Shown: piece after piece, positions 22,268-30,437 of the stretch
Layout: the number at the start of each line of letters is the position of its first letter
How positions within the stretch are numbered: position 1 is the first letter of the stretch
DNA from: CAZGSG01 sp964528095
GTDB lineage: Bacteria > Bacteroidota > Bacteroidia > Chitinophagales > Chitinophagaceae
Reading direction: 5' to 3'
DNA length: 40,414 nt
Assembly: GCA_964528095.1 (NCBI GenBank)
Contig: CAZGSG010000013.1
Location: 1-40,414 of the forward strand
The notes under the pieces: generated by a model
What the model was told of the DNA's origin: nothing
Seen by the model: only the letters and a program-made list of their open reading frames with translations
Databases searched by the model: none
Program-made: the position numbers and the translations under genes

Positions 22268-24660
22268 ACACACAACCTATTCCTGTAGAAAAAGATGATG
22301 CCTTATCCGCAGAATTGTTGCACCGCATCGACGCGTACTGGCGCGCCGCCAATTACCTTTCTGTGGGGCAGATCTATTTACAGGACAATCCCTTACTGAA
22401 GGAGCCCTTGCAGCCTCAACATATCAAGCCGATGCTGCTGGGGCATTGGGGTACTACGCCGGGGCAGAATTTTATTTATACGCACCTGAACCGGGCGATC
22501 AAAAAATATGATCTTGACATGATCTATGTTGCCGGTCCCGGCCATGGCGGGCCAGCGGTAGTAGGCAGTGTATACCTGGAAGGAACCTATAGCGAGGTAT
22601 ACCCATCTATAGGCAGGAATGAAGCGGGACTTAAAAAACTGTTTAAACAGTTTTCATTTCCCGGCGGCATCCCCAGTCATGTTTCCCCTGAGTGTCCGGG
22701 CTCCATTCATGAAGGTGGTGAATTGGGTTATTCGCTTAGCCACGCGTTTGGTGCGGCTTTTGACAATCCGGAATTAATAGTGGCCTGCGTGGTGGGTGAT
22801 GGTGAAGCGGAAACGGGTCCGCTGGCAACGGCCTGGCACTCCAATAAGTTTCTTAATCCCGTGACCGATGGAGTGGTACTGCCAATCCTTCATTTAAATG
22901 GTTACAAGATTGCCAATCCATCAATCCTTGCCAGGATCGGTGAGCAGGAACTGGATTATTTATTTAAAGGATATGGCTGGAAGCCTTATTTCCTGGAAGG
23001 CGATGATCCTAAGTTTATGCATCACCAGATGGCGAAATTGCTGGATGTGATAATCGAAGAGATCCGGAGCATTAAAGATCTTGCTGCAAAATCCGCGGAC
23101 ACCGATTGCCCGCGCTGGCCGATGATTATTTTAAAAACTCCAAAGGGTTGGACCGGCCCAAAAGAAGTAAATGGCCTGCCGATAGAAGGCACTTTCAGAG
23201 CACACCAGGTTCCTATTACCGATCCGGTGACCAACCCCGCGCATTTAAAGAAACTGGAGAACTGGCTCAGGAGCTACCGGCCGGAAGAATTGTTTGACAA
23301 TACCGGCAGACTGTTACCTGAACTGGCCGCGCTTGCTCCTGCCGGAACAAAAAGGATGGGCGCCAATCCGCATACGAACGGCGGACTAAAACTCCATGAT
23401 TTGTGCATGCCCGATTTTCGCGAATATGGCTTTGCTTTTAAAAATAGAGGGGATGCGGGACCCGGTGATACCTTTATCGCAGGAGCATTTGTGCGCGATA
23501 TCATTCGACTCAACGAAGAACAAAAAAATTTCAGGGTATTCGGACCGGATGAAACGCTCTCCAACAAATTGAACGCGGTATTTGAAACAACGAATCGTCA
23601 ATGGCAGGGAACGATCACCAGGGATGATGAATTTCTAAGCAAACAGGGCCGTGTGATGGAAATGCTTAGCGAACACCAATGCGAAGGCTGGCTGGAAGGT
23701 TATTTACTAACGGGCCGGCATGGTCTCTTTAACTGCTACGAGGCATTTATTCATATCATTGATTCGATGTTTAACCAGCACGCAAAATGGTTGAAGGTGG
23801 CTGCGGAAGTACCCTGGAGAGAAAAGATAGCCTCATTGAATATCCTTCTTTCGTCGCATGTCTGGCGACAGGATCACAATGGGTTTACGCACCAGGATCC
23901 GGGGTTCCTGGACCATGTCGTCAATAAAAAGGCATCCATCGTCAGGGTATACCTGCCTCCCGATGCCAATTGCCTTGTATCCATACTCGATCATTGTTTT
24001 CGCAGCAGGCATTATGTGAATGTCATTGTAGCCGGAAAGCATCCGTCTCCCCAATGGCTTTCTATCAGCGAAGCTATTATTCATTGCACCAAAGGAATTG
24101 GGATTTGGGAATGGGCAGGCAATGATAAGGACACGCGCCCGGATGTAGTGATGGCCTGTGCCGGCGATGTGCCCACCATGGAAACGCTTGCGGCGGTTAC
24201 CATCCTGCGTCAACGGTTGCCGGAACTAAAGGTTCGTGTTGTGAACGTGGTCGACCTGATGAAACTACAGCCGCATACCGAACATCCGCATGGTTTGACG
24301 GATGATGACTTTGATGCCCTGTTCACCACCAAAGCGCCCGTCATCTTTGCCTTTCATGGTTATCCCTGGCTCATTCACCGATTAACCTATAAACGAAACA
24401 ATCATGATAACATACATGTAAGAGGGTACAAAGAAGAAGGCACGATCACAACCGCTTTTGATATGACCGTTCTGAATGAACTGGACCGGTTTCACCTGGT
24501 GATTGATACACTCGATCGCCTTCCGGAGTGGACGGATAAAACGAGCTATCTCAAAGAAGAAATGGAAAATAAATTAATTGAACACAAAGAATATATCCGG
24601 AAAAACGGCGTAGACATGCCTGAGATAAAACAATGGCACTGGACGCGTCAATCATCGTGA
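22264..24660 (+). CDS. xfp: Phosphoketolase (xylulose-5-P / fructose-6-P)
   Basis: The protein has 798 residues, the usual length. The family signature EGGELGY is present, with GHWGTTPGQNFIYTHLNR and GPGHGGPAVVGS in the N-terminal domain and the thiamine-diphosphate motif GDGEAETGPLATAWHSNKFL. The enzyme splits xylulose-5-P (or fructose-6-P) with phosphate into acetyl phosphate plus glyceraldehyde-3-P (or erythrose-4-P). Acetate kinase, which overlaps it by 4 bp, would use the acetyl phosphate to make ATP. Whether it prefers X5P or F6P cannot be read from the sequence. The next gene, an MgtA-type ATPase, starts 76 bp downstream; thiamine enzymes need Mg2+, but a functional link is only inference. 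Confidence 0.95.
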   Translation: MNTQPIPVEKDDALSAELLHRIDAYWRAANYLSVGQIYLQDNPLLKEPLQPQHIKPMLLGHWGTTPGQNFIYTHLNRAIKKYDLDMIYVAGPGHGGPAVVGSVYLEGTYSEVYPSIGRNEAGLKKLFKQFSFPGGIPSHVSPECPGSIHEGGELGYSLSHAFGAAFDNPELIVACVVGDGEAETGPLATAWHSNKFLNPVTDGVVLPILHLNGYKIANPSILARIGEQELDYLFKGYGWKPYFLEGDDPKFMHHQMAKLLDVIIEEIRSIKDLAAKSADTDCPRWPMIILKTPKGWTGPKEVNGLPIEGTFRAHQVPITDPVTNPAHLKKLENWLRSYRPEELFDNTGRLLPELAALAPAGTKRMGANPHTNGGLKLHDLCMPDFREYGFAFKNRGDAGPGDTFIAGAFVRDIIRLNEEQKNFRVFGPDETLSNKLNAVFETTNRQWQGTITRDDEFLSKQGRVMEMLSEHQCEGWLEGYLLTGRHGLFNCYEAFIHIIDSMFNQHAKWLKVAAEVPWREKIASLNILLSSHVWRQDHNGFTHQDPGFLDHVVNKKASIVRVYLPPDANCLVSILDHCFRSRHYVNVIVAGKHPSPQWLSISEAIIHCTKGIGIWEWAGNDKDTRPDVVMACAGDVPTMETLAAVTILRQRLPELKVRVVNVVDLMKLQPHTEHPHGLTDDDFDALFTTKAPVIFAFHGYPWLIHRLTYKRNNHDNIHVRGYKEEGTITTAFDMTVLNELDRFHLVIDTLDRLPEWTDKTSYLKEEMENKLIEHKEYIRKNGVDMPEIKQWHWTRQSS

Positions 24661-24736
24661 TCCATCATTGCACCTAAGATACTGATAAGAACAGGAAGGG
24701 GTGTTTTAGGGTTGCAGTAAAAAATAGTTACACGGT

Positions 24737-27286
24737 ATGAAAGCTCAGTCCACATCATCCCCGGTTTCTCTACGCTCCTTCTGGCATCTTACAGGTGAAG
24801 AGGCATTAAAGGAGTTATCGTCACAATCCGCGGGCTTGTCTGTCGACGAAGCGAATACCCGTATAAAGAACTACGGCCCCAATACGCTTAAAGCGAAATC
24901 ACGCTCTTCAGCGATACTGCTTTTTTTACTTCAATTTAAAAGTCCGCTAACCCTGCTACTTATCGCGGCGGCCTTTCTTTCTATGGGATTAGGCGACTTC
25001 TCCGACGCGGTCATTATACTTTTCATCATCCTGGTCAGCAGTATACTGGGCTTCTGGCAGGAAAAAGGCGCGGCAAACGCCGTTGCGGAACTGCTAAAAA
25101 TGGTGCAGATCAAATGCACAATCATAAGAGAAGGTACGGCAACAGAGTTACCGGTAGAACAGGTAGTGCCGGGTGATATCGTGGTGCTGACAGCGGGAGA
25201 TATTATTCCTGGTGACAGTTTACTACTCGATTCCAAAGAACTGTTTATTGATGAAGCGGCCTTTACAGGAGAAACATTCCCCGTCGAAAAAAATAGCGGA
25301 GTAGTTGATATCGATGCGCCGCTGTCGAAAAGAACCAATTCCCTTTTCATGGGATCGCATGTTATCAGTGGCAGGGCAAAAGCATTGATCATTAAAACAG
25401 GAAAGGAAACCGAGTTCGGTAAAATCTCTGGCAGGTTGCGTACAAGAATTCCCACAACGGAATTTGAAATTGGAATCAGGCGTTTTGGTTACATGCTGAT
25501 GGAGATAACCTTACTGCTTGTCCTGATCATTTTCGGCATTAATATACTTCTGCACAAACCGGCCGTGGATTCACTCTTATTTTCATTGGCACTGGCAGTA
25601 GGGCTCACGCCGCAATTGCTGCCAGCGATTATCAGCATCAATCTCGCTATTGGCGCGAGAGCGATGGCAAAAAACCAGGTCATTGTAAAAAGGCTTTCCT
25701 CTATTGAAAATTTTGGAAGCATGAATATCCTTTGCTCCGACAAGACCGGAACAATTACCGTTGGAAAAGTAACACTTAAAGAAGCCTTGGATACAGAAGG
25801 AAATCACTCAGCGAAAACATTACGCTATGCCTGGCTGAACGCCTCTTTACAACAAGGTTTTAAAAATCCCATTGATGAAGCGGTACGAAATATTTATCCC
25901 GGTGATACGCATGATTTCACTGTTCAGGCCGAAGTGCCGTATGATTTCCTGAGAAAAAGACTGACGATACAGGTCAACAATGGGCTTGAAAATTTCGCTA
26001 TCACAAAAGGCGCGTTGAACTACGTGTTAAAGGTTTGTGAGCATGCTGAAACAAACACCGGCCAGATTATACCGATAACTGAAAAACTTGCCGCTATCAA
26101 TAGCGAATATGCCCGGTTAAGCGCGGATGGCTACCGGGTTTTGGGTGTCGCTTATAAAAATACTTCCAGGCAAAAAGACTTTGTGCGGGATGATGAAAAA
26201 GATATGATCTTCCTTGGCTTTATTACCTTATTTGATCCTCCGAAAAAAGATGTTCTCCAAACCATTATTGACCTGCGCCAGTTAGGTGTTCAGTTAAAAC
26301 TGATAACAGGAGACAATGAACTGATAGCTCATAATCTTGCAACACAAATCGGTATAGCCGATCCTGTCATACTAACCGGAAAGCAGTTACGGGAAATGAG
26401 CGACGCCGCTTTATTTCAGCAATCTGTACGTACTGATATCTTTGCGGAAGTAGAGCCTAATCAAAAAGAGCGGATTATCCTATCCCTGAAGAAGTCCGGT
26501 AATGTGGTCGGCTTTATGGGTGATGGTATCAACGATGCTCCTGCCTTACATGCCGCGGATGTAGGCATTTCAGTGGATTCCGCCGTAGACGTTGCCAAAG
26601 AAGCTGCAGACATCGTGCTGCTCAATCAAAACCTCGACGTATTGGTAAAAGGAATAATAGCAGGCCGAAAAACCTTCACCAATACGATGAAGTATATTTT
26701 CATGGCCACCAGTGCCAACTTCGGCAACATGTTTAGCATGGCCGGGGCTTCCTTGTTTTTACCGTTCCTGCCCTTACTGCCAAAGCAGATACTGGTTACC
26801 AATTTGCTGACTGATTTTCCGGAAATGGCGATAGGCACCGACAGCGTTGACGCGATCGCCGTTGCTCAACCACATAAATGGGACATCAAGCTTATCCAAC
26901 GCTTTATGATCGTCTTTGGATTGATCAGTTCCGTATTTGATTACTGCACATTCTGGGTATTGTTGCATGTCATCAAAGCGGACGAAAAATTGTTTCAAAC
27001 AGGTTGGTTTACCGAATCGGTTATTTCAGCAACGCTTATTGTACTGGTAGTACGTACCCGGTTACCATTCTTTAAAAGCTTACCGGGTAAATATCTCACA
27101 TTGGCTACGATGCTTGTGATCACTTTTACGTTGCTTCTTCCTTACATGCCGTTCGCGGGTTTGCTGGGGCTTGTTAAATTGCCTCTCAACTATTATGGCT
27201 GGATCGCGCTGATTGTTGGAACATATATTTTAGCCGCGGAAATTGCAAAACGATGGTTTTTCCGGGCCTTGCAAAATCGCAAATAA
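24737..27286 (+). CDS. mgtA: P-type ATPase of the magnesium-importing (MgtA, P3B) type
   Basis: The protein has 849 residues. The phosphorylation site CSDKTGTITVGKV carries Asp335. GLTPQLLPAIISINLAIGAR and VIVKRLSSIENFGSMNILCS just before it are the diagnostic P3B segment (MgtA has GLTPEMLPMIV and NFGAMDILCTDKTGT). ITGDNELIAHNLA, FMGDGINDAPALHAAD and SVDSAVDVAKEAADIVLL are also present, and there are about ten membrane helices. By family it would import Mg2+, but ion choice was not tested and the Glu of the MLP region is Gln here. The gene lies 76 bp after phosphoketolase and shortly before a VIT-family transporter, all on one strand. Confidence 0.85.
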   Translation: MKAQSTSSPVSLRSFWHLTGEEALKELSSQSAGLSVDEANTRIKNYGPNTLKAKSRSSAILLFLLQFKSPLTLLLIAAAFLSMGLGDFSDAVIILFIILVSSILGFWQEKGAANAVAELLKMVQIKCTIIREGTATELPVEQVVPGDIVVLTAGDIIPGDSLLLDSKELFIDEAAFTGETFPVEKNSGVVDIDAPLSKRTNSLFMGSHVISGRAKALIIKTGKETEFGKISGRLRTRIPTTEFEIGIRRFGYMLMEITLLLVLIIFGINILLHKPAVDSLLFSLALAVGLTPQLLPAIISINLAIGARAMAKNQVIVKRLSSIENFGSMNILCSDKTGTITVGKVTLKEALDTEGNHSAKTLRYAWLNASLQQGFKNPIDEAVRNIYPGDTHDFTVQAEVPYDFLRKRLTIQVNNGLENFAITKGALNYVLKVCEHAETNTGQIIPITEKLAAINSEYARLSADGYRVLGVAYKNTSRQKDFVRDDEKDMIFLGFITLFDPPKKDVLQTIIDLRQLGVQLKLITGDNELIAHNLATQIGIADPVILTGKQLREMSDAALFQQSVRTDIFAEVEPNQKERIILSLKKSGNVVGFMGDGINDAPALHAADVGISVDSAVDVAKEAADIVLLNQNLDVLVKGIIAGRKTFTNTMKYIFMATSANFGNMFSMAGASLFLPFLPLLPKQILVTNLLTDFPEMAIGTDSVDAIAVAQPHKWDIKLIQRFMIVFGLISSVFDYCTFWVLLHVIKADEKLFQTGWFTESVISATLIVLVVRTRLPFFKSLPGKYLTLATMLVITFTLLLPYMPFAGLLGLVKLPLNYYGWIALIVGTYILAAEIAKRWFFRALQNRK

Positions 27287-27319
27287 GTTAGTCAGGTGAG
27301 TTCGAATAAAATCAATAAA

Positions 27320-28003
27320 ATGGAACAGGAAAAACATTATGTGGTCCGCAGCAGCTGGCTCAGGGCCGCTGTACTTGGATCAAACGATGGTATTCTTTCA
27401 ACTGCAAGTGTTGTGATCGGTGTGGCCGCGGCGAGTTCAACGCGATTCCCTATCGTACTTGCGGCGCTTGCCGCACTCGTCGCAGGGGCATTATCAATGG
27501 CCGCCGGTGAATACGTGTCCGTTAGTTCCCAGGCTGACTTAGAAGCAGCCGATCTGCAAAGAGAACAAAAGGAACTCAGGGATCAACCGGAGGCTGAACT
27601 CGAAGAACTGGCCAAGATTTATGAACAGCGGGGATTGCCCGCCGAACTGGCCTTACGTGTAGCCGTTGAATTGACGAAACATAATGTTCTGGAAGCACAT
27701 GCCAGGGATGAATTAGGCATCAATGATTTCAGTAAAGCAAAACCTTTGCAGGCTGCCCTGGCATCGGCAGCTTCTTTTTTAACCGGTGGTATCTTACCGG
27801 TCCTGATTTCTTTTTTTGCACCAATATCTCTCATGGTAGTCTATCAATACGCGGGGGCAATCTTTTTCCTGGCAGTTTCAGGAGTATTCGCGGCCAAAAC
27901 CGGTGGCGCGCCAGTGGGAAAATCTATTGCAAGGATTTGCATTTGGGGTACTGTGGCGATGTGCCTGACTGCCGCTGTAGGATATCTTTTCGGGACAAAA
28001 TAA
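27320..28003 (+). CDS. VIT1/CCC1-family iron/manganese transporter
   Basis: The protein has 227 residues. It begins SSWLRAAVLGSNDGILSTAS, the family's first helix with the conserved NDG. LSMAAGEYVSVSSQADLE follows, with a charged cytoplasmic helix (QKELRDQPEAELEELAKIYE), and two or three further helices are seen before the end. Members move Fe2+ or Mn2+ across membranes, so it would affect metal levels, like its neighbour. A GTG at 27296, 9 bp after the mgtA stop, would add eight residues; the ATG at 27320 gives the usual family start. It is the last gene of the ackA-xfp-mgtA group. Confidence 0.88.
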   Translation: MEQEKHYVVRSSWLRAAVLGSNDGILSTASVVIGVAAASSTRFPIVLAALAALVAGALSMAAGEYVSVSSQADLEAADLQREQKELRDQPEAELEELAKIYEQRGLPAELALRVAVELTKHNVLEAHARDELGINDFSKAKPLQAALASAASFLTGGILPVLISFFAPISLMVVYQYAGAIFFLAVSGVFAAKTGGAPVGKSIARICIWGTVAMCLTAAVGYLFGTK

Positions 28004-28409
28004 TATAGCACTTAAGTATAGACGCGAAGTACAACAGTTATACACCATCTCATTATTAGCGATCCCACCATTTTGCTGGTCGCAGTAATATCAATGTGAA
28101 TGGTAATTCGCCCGGGTTTTTATAAACTCAATTAATGTTAACGGTAATAATGTACAGCCTCAATATTAATTATTATAACAACTAAAAGAGCAGGTACATT
28201 TTTATGGCCCAACAATAATTATGCAGGTGATACAAAACCAGGCAATCCTTTTTTGAACCCTGTAAGTGAAATAGTAGCTCTGCGATTTTTAACCTCGGCG
28301 GTGTATCTAAATCAGCGATTTGTTTACTTCAACTAACAATAAATAAACTCCAGTCATGATTCGACCTTATCATTTGATTTCACAATTGAATTAATATTTT
28401 ATTACTTTA
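28004..28409. other. AT-rich gap upstream of the polysaccharide locus
   Basis: There is no ORF of note and no convincing hairpin or -7 box. The base composition is clearly more AT-rich than the flanking genes. It should hold the promoter of the sigma factor gene. Confidence 0.4.
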
Positions 28410-29027
28410 GTGTTCCAACGATACTATTCCCTGCCTTTTATCCAACCATATGATCAAACTCAGTTGCTTCAACGCCTGTCCGCTGGCGACCAGCTCGCTT
28501 TCCGGCAAATCTTTGAGTTTTATTGGGACCAGATCCACGCTGTTGGCCTGAAAATTTTGAAATCTCCTGAGCTGGCAAAAGATCTCGCGCAGGATACGTT
28601 TATGAAAGTATGGCATAACAGGGAACAGCTTCACACGATAAAAAACTTTAGCGCCTACCTGAATGTATTGTCACGCAACCTGGCTATCGACCAGCTTCGC
28701 AGGAAGGTATTTACGGTAGAAAATGAAGACTATCTGCTTGAATATTTTTCTGTTGATACCGTTGTTGCCGGCAAAGATGCTGAATACAAGGAGCTGGAAC
28801 AGTTGCTGCACGAAGCCGTTGATCAGCTTCCCCCGCAGATGCAACGGGTTTTCAGGCTGAGCCGGTTTGAAGGCCTGAGTCATGCCGAAATTGCCGCAAG
28901 AATGAATATCACGCGGGTAACTTCAAAGTCTTATATGGTCAGGGCGCTGACTGCTATCAGGGCTCACCTGTCTAAGTATCAATACGAGCCACTTCTTGCC
29001 TGGTTATTGCTTTTCGCTGTCGGATAA
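28410..29027 (+). CDS. ECF RNA polymerase sigma factor, FecI type
   Basis: The protein has 205 residues. Region 2 is SAGDQLAFRQIFEFYWDQIH through ELAKDLAQDTFMKVW. Region 4 is LPPQMQRVFRLSRFEGLSHA with EIAARMNITRVTSKSYMVRA. The C-terminal tail is hydrophobic (LLAWLLLFAVG), as is common for FecI-type sigma factors of Bacteroidota. The start is a GTG at 28410, because no in-frame ATG leaves region 2 intact. It is followed by a FecR gene and a SusC gene with an STN domain, so it should direct transcription of the downstream polysaccharide locus when FecR releases it. Confidence 0.88.
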   Translation: MFQRYYSLPFIQPYDQTQLLQRLSAGDQLAFRQIFEFYWDQIHAVGLKILKSPELAKDLAQDTFMKVWHNREQLHTIKNFSAYLNVLSRNLAIDQLRRKVFTVENEDYLLEYFSVDTVVAGKDAEYKELEQLLHEAVDQLPPQMQRVFRLSRFEGLSHAEIAARMNITRVTSKSYMVRALTAIRAHLSKYQYEPLLAWLLLFAVG

Positions 29028-29109
29028 TTTTTTTTCAGCCAGACGCATTCCCTTTTCTTTTCCATCCGTCATTAAACAGAGTGCCGCCATTTATGGCATT
29101 CTCTGCCAT

Positions 29110-30315
29110 ATGACCAACCACGAAACCTTAAAACTGCTTTGGGATAAGTACGTCAGTGATCAGAAATTGAATGCCCGGGAAATCCGGCAATTGAAGGAAC
29201 TGATCCAGGACGAATCCAACCGCGATCTGCTAACGGAGTTACTTGATTCCGTTTATGAACAAAAACAAGAGATCGCTCCCGCCGAGTATTCTTTCCATGA
29301 TGCCTTTCGTGAACTGTCGGAAAAACTTCAGCTTGTGGAACACCGGCAACCAGCAACTATAATCCCTGTTTCATCTCCTCGTACCTGGTGGAAATATGCC
29401 GTGGCTGCCGTCGTGGTCCTGGCTATTGGCCTGGGGATTTACCAGTTTACAAAGTCTGCAGCACCAAAGCAGTTAGCTATTCAATTGCCGGCAGTTACTC
29501 CTGAATCATCTATCCAGCCCGGAGGCAATAAGGCAATGCTGACCCTGGCTGATGGTTCCATCGTATCGTTGAGCGACCTGCAAAATGGTGTTGTGGCAAA
29601 CCAGGGAGGGACGAACGTAGTGAAGCTGGCCAATGGCGAACTCGCTTACGAGTCAGTGCAGGACCAGTCGGCATCAGTTGGTTTCAATACCATTGTTACA
29701 CCACGTGGCGGAAAGTACCGCCTCACACTCCCGGATGGCAGTAAGGTATGGATGAACGCGGAAAGCACGCTTCGTTATCCTACTTCGTTCAGTGGAGATA
29801 CACGGGATGTTCAGCTCACCGGCGAGGCCTATTTTGAAATTGCCCACAATCCCGCGCGGCCATTCATTGTGGAGGTAAAAGACCTGAAGGTGGAAGTGCT
29901 CGGCACTCATTTCAATATCATGGCCTATACCAACGAACCCGCCATCGCTACCACGCTGGTAGAAGGCTCGGTACGTGTAAGTTCTCCAACGCGGGTACTA
30001 CAATTAAAACCCGGGCTGCAGGCCCTGCAGGAAAATAATGGAAACATGAAGCTGGTAGAGAAAGTGGACCTGCAACAAGTGCTGGCCTGGAAGAATGATT
30101 ATTTCCAGTTTGATGGTGACCGGTTCGACCGGATGATGCGCCAGATCGAACGCTGGTACGATGTGTCAGTAGTGTATGAAGGAACGGTACCTAACAGGAA
30201 GTTCGGAGGTAAGATCTCCCGCTCAAGCCCGTTGACAGATGTATTGAAAGCGCTTGAATGGAGCGATATAAAATTCCGGGTAACCGGGAAAACAATAACA
30301 GTAACCAATAACTAA
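29110..30315 (+). CDS. FecR-family anti-sigma factor
   Basis: The protein has 401 residues. A cytoplasmic helical part (residues 1-90, typical DUF4880-like start HETLKLLWDKYVSDQKLNAR) precedes one membrane helix (WKYAVAAVVVLAIGLGIYQF, 95-114). The periplasmic part begins MLTLADGSIVSLSD. It contains the FecR core (FNTIVTPRGGKYRLTLPDGS, then VWMNAESTLRYP) and a C-terminal STN-contacting domain that includes QQVLAWKNDYFQFDGD. It should hold the upstream sigma factor at the membrane until signalled by SusC. The ATG at 29110 was chosen over one at 28996 that would overlap the sigma gene and add a non-homologous extension. Confidence 0.9.
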   Translation: MTNHETLKLLWDKYVSDQKLNAREIRQLKELIQDESNRDLLTELLDSVYEQKQEIAPAEYSFHDAFRELSEKLQLVEHRQPATIIPVSSPRTWWKYAVAAVVVLAIGLGIYQFTKSAAPKQLAIQLPAVTPESSIQPGGNKAMLTLADGSIVSLSDLQNGVVANQGGTNVVKLANGELAYESVQDQSASVGFNTIVTPRGGKYRLTLPDGSKVWMNAESTLRYPTSFSGDTRDVQLTGEAYFEIAHNPARPFIVEVKDLKVEVLGTHFNIMAYTNEPAIATTLVEGSVRVSSPTRVLQLKPGLQALQENNGNMKLVEKVDLQQVLAWKNDYFQFDGDRFDRMMRQIERWYDVSVVYEGTVPNRKFGGKISRSSPLTDVLKALEWSDIKFRVTGKTITVTNN

Positions 30316-30331
30316 ACATAAACACTCACCG

Positions 30332-30382
30332 GCATTAAAAAGGCCAGAAGTGCAGCGAACACTTCCAGCCGGAGTTTAATGC
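30332..30382 (+). promoter_or_regulatory. Two-tier hairpin and possible regulatory leader of susC
   Basis: The outer stem GCATTAAA/TTTAATGC (30332-30339 with 30375-30382) encloses GAAGTG/CACTTC and GGC/GCC. Two TTGACAT words follow, at 30384-30390 and 30406-30412. There is no T-run, so it is more likely a leader structure or operator region than a terminator. It lies between fecR and susC. Confidence 0.4.
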
Positions 30383-30437
30383 TGTTGACATCACCTTTCT
30401 CGGGGTTGACATTTTATTCATTAAACATTTCAAATGT

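Noticed and set aside
24931..25455. 174-codon minus-strand frame inside the MgtA gene
   Set aside because: It lies antisense to a well-supported ATPase and is rich in Ser/Ile/Thr, as antisense frames are.
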